Source of the DNA: Nemania diffusa
Lineage: Eukaryota > Ascomycota > Sordariomycetes > Xylariales > Xylariaceae
Direction of reading: 5' to 3'
Length of the DNA stretch: 64,000 nucleotides
NCBI GenBank assembly: GCA_038501195.1
Contig: JBBPUQ010000005.1
Coordinates: 2,480,001-2,544,000 of the forward strand
The notes below the pieces were generated by a model, which saw only the letters and a program-made list of their open reading frames with translations, was not told the DNA's origin and ran no database searches. Shown here one piece after another: positions 55,309-64,000 of this stretch (position 1 is the stretch's first letter; every line of letters starts with the position of its first letter). The translations under genes were made by a program, and so were the position numbers.

Positions 55309-57809
55309 TCAGCGCCGAGTTTTCTTTTTGTTGTGGCGAGCCTGCGCCGCATCTTTGAGTGCCTGTATATCTGCTCTCCACTGGTTAACGTCGGGACGGC
55401 GGAGTCGACGGTCATAAGTCAATAAACCGTTGACCTCGCCCTCCACATCGGTAGTTTGCCTATGAAATACGTCTCAGCATGAAATACCTTTTCGGCGGAT
55501 GTCCTGGAAATGGACTACTTACGTCCAGATGGCCGCTGAGCACGCCCAATTCTCGACCTGGTCTCTTAGCTCGGACAGAAGGAGGTGGCCACGGTAGTTC
55601 CAGGCTTCGAGAGTCTCGTCAATCTCATAAGTCCGATTGATCTGGTTGATGGCCCCCTCAACCTTCCACAGATGTTGCGCCGAGACGTTGTGACCAGTAC
55701 CACCGAACTCGCCTTGGATGGCAATGCGCTTGTGGTCGTACGGAGTCGAGTCAGTGGAATAGAAGGGAGTTCCGCATTGTGGGTTAGCATAGTGGTGGTT
55801 GTCATGCCAATCTCCATAGCCATGATCATGCCAGCCTGACGTAGCATCGACCAATCTCGTCGGATCGAGCTTCTTAATGCGCTGTGTCAGATACTCTTCG
55901 GGGTAATAGTCCAGGATCTGTGCCCAGCCTTCATTATAGATGATCTACACGCCGATTAGTCCGGGTCTCCAGTGCTCAAAACGGAGGGGATGCCTGCCCA
56001 AGTATAAATGCTGGGGTAATTCTTGTGCTGTTGAATTAGAATGTCAAGCTGTCGTTCCCACTCCTTCTGCTGATCAGCGCTGACAGGCCGGCCGTTTGGC
56101 ATAGATGGCATGTCTTGGATCAGCAACACACCAAGCTCATCGCAGGCACGGTAGAATAGATCGTTCTCAACCTTGATATGCTTCCGAAGCATGTTGAATC
56201 CGAGATTCTTCAACTCTTTAAGGTCAAACACCATGGCTTCGTGATTGGGTGGAAGATAAATCCCGTCAGGCCAAAAGCCCTGGTCAAGCGTGCCGAACTG
56301 GAAGAAGAACTCGCCGTTGATCAATGGGCGCTTAATACCATCGATTTCTCCGCTCTCAATGGTTCGGAATCCCGTGTACGAAGTGACCTCATCATCTCCC
56401 ACGGCGACGGTAAGGTTGTAACTACATCCAAGTCAGGAGATTGTGCGGGTGCTAGGGAGGAGATAGAAGGACCACGTACAGCGTAGGGCTATCAGGCGAC
56501 CACAAGCTTGGTGAAGGTACCTTGAAAGAAAAAGCCTCATTGGCTTTGCCACTCCCAGTACCCACGTGTTTTCCACTGTCGTCAATGACAAGAATTTTAA
56601 CATTATCTTTAGTGCTTTGGCTAGTGGTAACAGTAACGTCAACTTGTTGAAATCGTCTGTCAGCTAGGAACTAGTAGGACTCATAGCTTTGGATCGGTCA
56701 ACCTACCTGTACCATACATGTCGGCGGCGACATCGAGTTGGGTGATGTACTTGGCGGGTACAGACTCTAGCCATACCTATGACAACATGAGCCACGATTT
56801 CCACAACGGTAACTTCGCCAAATCTATTTAGATGTGTGCATATAAGTGAAGTCCGTGAATGTGTAGGAACCTAACAACTCATCCCAACTCCTCTGATACT
56901 TATGAAGTATCTAGGCGTAGACTAGGACATGAGTAAGAAGTACTTACGCTTTGCCAGATTCCCGAGCAGGGGGTGTAAAAGATATGAGAAGGATTGAGAG
57001 TCTGCTTTCCTTGAGGAATCATATATCCTTGGCATAAGAATCAGCACAATTACACCCCTGACAGTACTCAGGCATGATATACTAACCATTAGCATCAGTA
57101 GGATCGAATACATCCACTCGCAGTGTGTTAGTTCCATCTTTAACGAAGTCGGTGATATCAAACGAGAATCTCCAATATCCACCGGTATTGTTTCCTACAA
57201 TTTTGTCGTTAATGTAGATAGTAGATTGGTAGTCCACGGCCTCAAAGTTGATGAGGATCTTGTTTTTCTTGCTCTTCAAGTCTCGGGACACTTTAAATTC
57301 ACGAGCGAACCACGAAGTCTGGACGTTCCTCATTATGCCTGATAGGGCACTCTATTGGGTAGGGAACTGTCAGCGCTTGAGGTATTTGACATGGATTCTT
57401 GGGGAGTGTAGGTAAGAAATGGGAGTTGGCATTTCTTCAAGCAACGCCGAGTTCCGGGCCCTACCGCAAGGAGACAGATAGGATTCGGGAATAATCTAAC
57501 CTCAATGCAAGACGGTACAAGAACATCGGTACCATGAAGGGAACCAGCTTTGGATGCACCCTCTCCCCATTGCCATATACCGTTCAAGCTTTGCCAACTA
57601 GATCGCTGAAGCTGCGGCCTAGGATACTCCGGCCAGGGATTAGTTCCGACTTTGTAAGTCCAGTCCGTATCCAATGGCGGTGTCTTTTTTACACAGTTAG
57701 CACTATACTACACGATTTCTTGTACGCTAGTTTCGAGAATGCTGACCTTGACTTGATATCCTAGAGCCGACGACGCGAGGGATATTACGCCCACTAAAGC
57801 AACCCTCAT
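55309..57809 (-). CDS. Secreted GH2 glycosidase (beta-galactosidase-like)
   Basis: Nine exons: 57809-57747, 57683-57501, 57351-57087, 57027-56948, 56776-56707, 56642-56480, 56421-55998, 55944-55523 and 55459-55309. They make 606 residues with all phases consistent. A signal peptide (MRVALVGVISLASSALG) precedes the sugar-binding jelly-roll domain (NPWPEYPRPQLQR, VPSCIESALSGIMRN, NFEAVDYQSTIYINDKIVG). An Ig-like domain follows (VWLESVPAKYITQLDV to SPTLYNLTVAVGDDEV), then the barrel (GFNMLRKHIKVENDLFYRAC). The acid/base Glu lies in YNEGW (about residue 421) and the nucleophile Glu in IQGEFGG (about 494). WTQTTDVEGEVNGLLTYDRR closes the barrel. Intron 7 appears to be GC-AG. Specificity (galactoside, mannoside, glucuronide) cannot be read with certainty. 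Confidence 0.92.
55945..55997 (-). other. GC-AG intron in the GH2 gene
   Basis: A 53-bp gap in the conserved barrel motif starts with GCAGGC and ends with GTGTAG. Removing it joins IYTW directly to IIYNEGW in phase; no GT donor does this. Confidence 0.7.
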
Positions 57810-60800
57810 CTTGTTCTCTTCAAAAAGGCTGGAGTTATGTCTAACAAGACGAGATGCAAATTTTCGAGCCGGGTGATAGGTTCTGGTAAGTTCCCCTTTC
57901 AGAATCGAGGCTCAAGAGGCAGATAGACAACTATCTCGCCGTGAAGTGGTCGGTCCCCTTTTAGGGTTTCCATAGTTCCTTATGTAGACAATGTGATTGA
58001 GGGTGGATTTCTCTATCCCTAGAATCGACATCATAACAACTCCGCATTTGATATTGATTCCCTCTTCTCACCTTCCTCTTCCTGACGATAAATGGGTCTA
58101 CGAGGCCATGTAACAAGGCGCTTAGCAAGAGGGGACAGATGTAGGGTGTAACAATATGATGCATCAGATATCTCATAGCAAACTTCTATGATGCAGTGGA
58201 TATAACATGCCTACCATGCATCCCATCTCAGCGGCCTTGGCTATCGGTGAACCGGAATGTTCTATCTTAGGGATGATGGAGCTAAGGACGGTTCTAAGGC
58301 AGAAGATAGGCCAGTCGAGACCAGCTACAGTACCATGAAGATGGGATCGAAATGATCATTAACCTACTTACACCACAAGTTGCGGTCAGCAGAACAGCAT
58401 ATGCCAGCAGGGGCGGCATCAAATCCAAGGGGATCTTCTGCCATGCTACCGAATCTAACCCACCCAAGGCCTTGGCTAGGCTAGGCACACATGAGATCTA
58501 CGATTCCGGCAATTCGGATGCAGTTAGGGCTAGGTATCTGACGGAGTATCACCTCACCTAAGTCAACTGCTCTAATCTGGTGATTAAGAATGGGACTCTC
58601 CGACCATTCGTAAGAGGCAGCTAGCTAGATAAAGTAATCCTTTGATAACATTACCAAGAGACGAGTCATCTTATCATAAGATTGTTCCTGGTCCGTAAGA
58701 TCAAGACTAGCTATGTTGTGCTCGGCAATGGGGATGGCTGTCGCGGTGAGATGGTAAGGCGGAAACGATTCTTTTCTCTTCGAATAGGAAGGTGTTAGAA
58801 GCGGGGAAACGGGCGAGTTGATCATGATCCCGTTCTGTGGCCTAGGTGAGCAGCAGACCGTCTAATGTGTAGTAGCAGTGAATATCTCGACTGGGAGGCA
58901 GGCGGATGTACACTAGGCAGGCTTGTGATTTGCGAGCCAAGGACGAGGCAAGTCGGTTAAGAGGCTCATGTGGGCTGCTCCGGTCACGCTCAAAGCAAAG
59001 GTACATAAGCTCAGGACGCTTACAAAATACCAAGTGGTATGGTAGCCCTCCCTACCCTTCCTACCCTTCCATTTTCTCGTCATGCATAGCCGTAGGATGT
59101 CTTGCCCATGCATGCACCCGCGGGGTTCGAACATGGGGCAGTCTAGAACTCGATAAAATTTGCAACATTGACTCCAAGCATGTCAGAATCTGCTGGGAAA
59201 GTTCTAACATGGAAAGAATGAGGGGAATAGTCCAGTGTAGTGGACTGATCCTAAGTTCGGAGCAAACAGTCAGCTAGTCACGCGGATGGAATTACTTAGG
59301 CTCCCATTAAACGTGATCATGACGAGCTGCTTATGTATTTATTTAAAGGCAAACGGGAGATGCTACGGCGCTATGCCAGTCCGAGGCTCACGATATGGCG
59401 ATCACAATATCCGCCAAATGTAACGCGGGGTTCGGTCTAGCCTCGACTGTTGCCCTCAGCTATTCGACGCCTCACGTTTAGTTTGCGAGTTTGTGCCATT
59501 CTAGATGAGGCTAGCACTCGTCGGTGGATGCTTTGACAATAGGTAAGAGTTGAAGACTAATGGGAGAACACATCATTATCCACATGAATACTGGCAACAG
59601 AGCTGCCAAGACCATGTAGGTTAGAATTTCTCCAACTTTTCGCCCAGTGCTATGCCCTAAGCTTTCCCTTCTGGTTATGATTGCTAGATAAAGAGGCCTA
59701 GCGGAGTGAATCTGCTACCTATGTTAACTTCTTAACTAGATTATCAACCCTGCTAACTTCTGGCATTTCGAGAAACATTGTGTTGACAGTTCGGGCGTTT
59801 TCTACCATTTGGAAACTAGGTGTGTCAGATGATGGATGAGGTTGAGACTCGCAATACTAAAGACTTCAGTGCTGTGTCGTTTGGGGTTCGCCCCACATTC
59901 GACTTCAATGCCAAGATAGCTCTAGACATAATAGGGTAGGTAGACTCATTTGACAACCGGCATTCAAGGATCTTGACCATCCGGCCGTTGGCAATACGGG
60001 GTAAAGGCTTGGCAATGCCATCACGGTATCGGTATCTAGTTAAGCTCATTAGACTCTTAGTAACCTACATACATTATTCTCGCTCTGGCAGATGCCGCGT
60101 AGCTATGTGAACTATGCTATCTTTCTATCATATAGGTATATTATGCAAGACTCATCTTGCACCTCGCTGTATTTGCCGTTTGGGCTTCGGCTTGCTGCAG
60201 AATACTAAACCTTATAGATACGCCGACGATAAAAACGCGTGCTTAACTTTAAACAGAATGAATACTATTGAGACAGCCCAAGGTAATATTGATTATCTTG
60301 CAATGAAATTGGCCATCTAAGCGCAAATGGAATTAAAAAATCGACGTAATTGTACCGACTCTGAAATTTAGTTATGAGCAATACATAGAGTCAGTGTATG
60401 TCATATTTCGCTGTCCAAAGCTACTCTCAAAAAACAGTGTTTCTTTGTCTATCACTCAAGTAGTTAGTAATGTCAACATATTAAAGACTGAATGCATGTT
60501 TTGGGTTCCCTTTTTAAACGCCTGACGTATGGTAGTAGCTTATGCGTAGTCGAGTAGCCATTTTCCTTAACCTATTTAAACATAAAATGCTCGAGCATTT
60601 ATTGATTACGCAGGAGCTAGGGTGGTAGAGGTGCTAGAACACATTCGAGATATGTACGGTTCGTCCTTTTGACGATAGAACAAACCCGCCATTTATTGGT
60701 TTGTCGCCGATGCGGTGTCGGGGAGACTCGGTGAAAGAGGAGTGAATGCAACATTTGTTTTCCTATCTAGTAACCTGACCGGTCTTTGATTACACTCGGT

Positions 60801-62264
60801 GGCTTCAAACCCCGGGCAGTTCCCTCATCGGCACGTGGTTCTTGCCCCTGTATGCAGTAACATTCCGAGGTCGATCTATCTAATGATCATCCTCATATGA
60901 TCTTTTTGATTCCAGTCCTCTCCCTGCCTCAACGGTGTCTCCTTTCTATGAAAGGTGACAAGATACCTACAGCCTACAGGTAACAAAACTACGGCTTACT
61001 CTATACTCCTTAACATGCTTCTGACCAAAAGCCAGTTTGTAAATACCATTAGGCTATTCTTGAGCGAACTGGGTGTTCTTAGACACGCTTAGGAAACGTG
61101 AGGGTTGAAAAGGAGGGAAAAAACCTGGAAACTTAGCTGCTAGTGATAGCGCCAACTACAGCGTATATTAAACTCGAGTGAAGATCTAGCTTACCAAAGG
61201 GGTACTGCTGAGTTTTAATCCATCCTCTTCTCGAGCACTATTACACTTAGACCTCATTCTTGATTGTGCTATCTACTTTAAGTATTCCTCAAGCTATAAA
61301 CTCTGACAACGCTTATTTGAAACCTGTAGGCCTTCGTTTAATTTTTAGACCACTGTCTGTTGGGCCTGCAGTCGAAGAATTCGCAGGATAGTTAGCTATA
61401 TGCTGAACGCGCTTGTCGGAGTTATCAAAATGATGAAAAGCTAACACCTGTACTAGGGACACAGCGATGTACCAACAAGCCCTTGGCGTGAAATGTTTGT
61501 ACATCCCAGTCTCGCTATTGTGAGTTGGCTGAGTAATTTGCTAGTGTGAGTATAGTCAAGTGTTGGTGACAGTAGAGGACAACATATTCTCGCCCAAACA
61601 AGCACGAATACCGCCCTCTATTCACAATGCAGACGCGATTGTTCGTAGCAACTCTGGGTTTGCTCTTCCAAGCTTTCTATGAAATAGACGCCATATAAGA
61701 CGCCGGGAATGAATGGAACCTGGTTCGGCTCTCTAGGCTATCTCCTGATTATTGCTACTTGTCGTCCGGGTTGATAGCGAAGAGATTGTAAAATTCTGCC
61801 ACGAAAAGAACCAGATAGAATGATAGCGCAGCAGACTGACTTGCGTCTCATAGATGGAGCACATTCAGCCACGAAATCGGCATAGACAAGACAACACATC
61901 CACCTCGCCTTAACAGAGTCAAAAACCAATACCCTTAACTTAGTAAGGGTATCCTAGAAGCCCTGCCTTCATCAAGCGTATGGGAACTGGGCTATGGTGT
62001 AGTCCCCGTTTTTATGATAATGCTCGCGCTACGCTGCCTGTTTCAGGGCCGCGCTGACTTTATATTCATGAACCGCGGAGCGGGGCTCAACAGTTAGTTG
62101 AGCAGCCTGTGAGGTCTTCGATCGGGGTATATTTATCAATGTGACACGCTCGTGATGGCCATAAGTGCTGTCCTGCTCGGACATCTTCCCGGGTGTCTTT
62201 AAAAAGACTGTCTCCCGCTACTTCGTCGCGAGGCTGTTGAAAATTGGGAACGAGCCCAGGTTTC
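57810..62264. other. 4.4-kb gene-free region, apparently AT-rich in part
   Basis: No frame here has convincing coding features. The section from about 59700 to 61650 looks richer in A and T than the rest of the window and has a weak reverse-transcriptase-like fragment at 60170-60330. The rest (57810-59300) includes short Leu/Ser frames without domains. It may be decayed transposon DNA. Confidence 0.5.
60170..60330 (+). pseudogene. Possible reverse-transcriptase fragment
   Basis: The frame reads YRYADDKNACLTLNRMNT, in which YADD resembles the catalytic aspartates of reverse transcriptases. It continues with IETAQGNIDYLAMKLAI before a stop at 60320. No upstream or downstream parts of a polymerase are found. 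It is a short motif match, so chance is quite possible. Confidence 0.2.
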
Positions 62265-63408
62265 CTAGCCGGACTGGCCTCCCGTACTTCCTGTGCTGGC
62301 TGGCCTCGGGGGAGGCGTAGGTATCGAGCCGCCGTCTCGATCTCTCTCCATAGCGACGCCTCCCATCATACTGGACAGAGGGTGTGGCTCACCGGTTTCT
62401 CTCTCGGAGTCTTCACTCTGCCGACTGCTTGCGCTGCCCTGGCTGGCGCGAGCTTGTTCGGCATCCTCACGCTCAACTTTTATCAGTCGCTCTTTCTCGA
62501 CAGGATCAACGAGGTCATCGTCGTCGCTCCAGAAGCCGTCCTCGTCGTCATCGATTTCGGGCATGGCCATTCGCTTCCAAAAGCGCAACTCCTGCTTGGT
62601 AGCCTTCTCACGCACTCGCTTGTCCCACCGTGCCTCGTCCTCGTCGAACTTCTTGCGGAAGTCACGCAAGAGATTGTTCGCACGGCTCGCACTCTCCTGC
62701 ACCTCCCACATCTGCTCTCGCAGTCGACAGTTCTCGGCACGTGCCTCGGCGAGCTGTGCCCGGTAGGAACGATGCCAGGCGGCAATATCAGCGACGTGCT
62801 TTTGCTTGTAGATGTGGAACTGGTTTATGATGCCTTCGAAGACCTTGGCGTAGGTGGCGAGCAGCGTGAAGTTGGCATCTCGTGACTGCTTTGCTCGGTC
62901 GAGGGACTCGGTCAAGATGGAGAGCATGGCTTCGAGGTTGGGTTCTTGAGCTGCGGGTGTTAATAGATGACCGTTAGCGTCAGATTCCCTTGTTTCTCGC
63001 TTTCATTTGAGGTCTTATCCCGTTTCTCATCTCCCATTCCCCATTCCCGCTCCTGTTCCATTCCTATTGTCCTCGTCCCCGCGGGATGTGTGGAGAGAGT
63101 CGGCAGGACAGAGAACAGGACGGCGCATATAAACAAGTGTACCTACCAAACAGTTCATCCGTAGCTTCGCCCAGGAGCTCCTCGTTGCCCAGTCCTCGTT
63201 CGCGTGCCCGATTCCTCACTCGTCCTAGGCCGGACACGATCTCCTCGGTAACGCGTCGATTGTCAGTAAGTTGGCGCGACAGCTCTTCGACCATGCCGTA
63301 TATGATATTGAGTTCGGCCTGATGCGCAGCAGGCGTGGGCCCAATAGCCATTGCACCAGCTGCGGCGGCGGCGGCAGCGGCAGCAGCGGCAGCACCATTT
63401 CCCTGCAT
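62265..63408 (-). CDS. Coiled-coil protein of unknown function
   Basis: Exons 63408-63147 and 62950-62265 give 315 residues; the junction is in phase (ELFG to AQEPNLEAM). The ATG at 63408 begins MQGNG followed by twelve alanines coded by mixed GCN codons. Residues 35-100 are helical (ELNIIYGMVEELSRQLTDNR, VSGLGRVRNRARERGLG). The second exon is a long coiled coil (SLDRAKQSRDANFTLLATYA, YRAQLAEARAENCRLREQMW), then an acidic segment (PEIDDDEDGFWSDDDDLVD) and a Ser/Gly/Pro-rich tail. It resembles a conserved fungal protein with no name known to me. A structural or scaffold role is all the sequence suggests. A long plus-strand frame across it (62244-62885) is an antisense shadow. Confidence 0.78.
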
Positions 63409-64000
63409 GGCGTCGGTCCTCCACTTCACCGTTGTATTTAGGCAGGCGCCTATTTATGAGTCTGTCGGTGTATATCGGTGCACACGGTGTCGCTAAACCT
63501 AGGTAGTTTCGCTACTGTAGAGTGGTCGAGGGTATATGTTGAAGGTTTTCGGGGATAGATATTTGCTGTTGTAAGTTAAGGTACCTAGTGTCCAACTTGA
63601 ACATATGCATTAGGACTGAGTATTATCGTTTAACTACATCGATAAATAATACCTACCTAATTACCTACCTAAGCCTTTTTAGCGGGGTGTTAGAGAGAGT
63701 GGATCTATCTAGGTGTGACCTACCTATCTACTAACACCCTAATATACAAACTTCCCTACTTACCTCCTACTTTCTCTCTATGTACCGCTATCTTTGCTCA
63801 TAAAGAGGACTGCTACCTGAGTATCTACATATCCGAGCAAGCGGCGAAAGAAAGTCACGAGACTGAGCGGCCCACGGGTAAACGTATCCCAAAGTAAGTC
63901 GGGTGAATTGAGTGTCTGGGAATGTATAGAATACTCCAGACCGAAACAAGCATCAGCCGAAGAAATACTGTGTATATTCTGTTGGCTGATGTTCGAGGGC
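63409..64000. promoter_or_regulatory. Right edge: promoter and possible leader of a next gene
   Basis: TACCTA/TAGGTA tracts at about 63500-63515 and 63580-63770. A plus-strand frame 63715-63897 ends with CCCAAAGTAAGT, which looks like an exon end with a donor site, so a gene may begin here and continue past the window. Low support. Confidence 0.3.

Noticed and set aside
55956..55997. C-terminal end AGIPSVLSTGDPD of a truncated GH2
   Set aside because: It reads into the GC-AG intron. Both catalytic blocks continue in phase after 55944, so the gene is intact rather than broken.
62244..62885. 213-residue plus-strand frame
   Set aside because: It is antisense to the coiled-coil gene, which has in-phase exons and a better composition.

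Overview
This window is nuclear DNA of a filamentous ascomycete, most likely a Sordariomycete. The evidence is short GT-AG introns of about 45-100 bp with TACTAAC-like branch points, fungal-specific families (a Zn2Cys6 regulator, HET, WSC/DUF1996, GH76, a SOM1-like LisH protein), and intergenic DNA full of TACCTA/TAGGTA tracts. I cannot name the genus from sequence alone. All gene models were spliced by eye; exon sums and phases were checked, but no transcript data or searches were available.

Layout. 0.5-4 kb: a weak gene relic, then a SOM1-like LisH regulator (-). 4-8 kb: a gene-poor, repeat-rich stretch. 8-11 kb: TRAPP subunit BET3 (-), a 162-bp foldback element with TA duplications, and a U5 snRNP WD40 protein (+). 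14-15.4 kb: a two-TM membrane protein (+). 17.4-19.6 kb: a CNBP/GIS2-like zinc-knuckle gene with a probable long 5' UTR intron (+). 22.3-24.7 kb: TOM6 (-) divergent from an acidic conserved protein (+). 25.5-28.1 kb: a DUF2828/vWA protein (-). 29.9-31.7 kb: a secreted DUF1996-WSC protein (+).

32.1-41.1 kb: the most coherent accessory locus. It holds myo-inositol oxygenase (-), a nine-exon Zn2Cys6 factor (-), a divergently transcribed MFS sugar transporter (+) and a small protein resembling 4-hydroxylaminobenzoate lyase/DUF4863 (+). A catabolic cluster (uptake, ring cleavage, local regulator) is a reasonable inference, unproven.

41.6-47 kb: housekeeping genes PET117 (-), VMA10 (+, with a 9-nt microexon), CTNNBL1 (-) and a histidine phosphatase (+). 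48.3-51 kb: cell-wall genes, a GPI-type GH76 mannanase (+) and a Ser/Thr-rich GPI protein (-). 52-57.8 kb: a HET-domain protein (-) and a nine-exon secreted GH2 glycosidase with a GC-AG intron (-). 57.8-62.2 kb: gene-free and apparently AT-rich, with one weak reverse-transcriptase-like fragment. 62.3-63.4 kb: an uncharacterised coiled-coil protein (-).

Most unusual points: the foldback element, the dispersed TACCTAGGTA palindromes, the candidate inositol locus with a CGG-N-CCG site at the transporter TATA box, the VMA10 microexon, and a 75-bp in-frame duplication in the DUF2828 gene.
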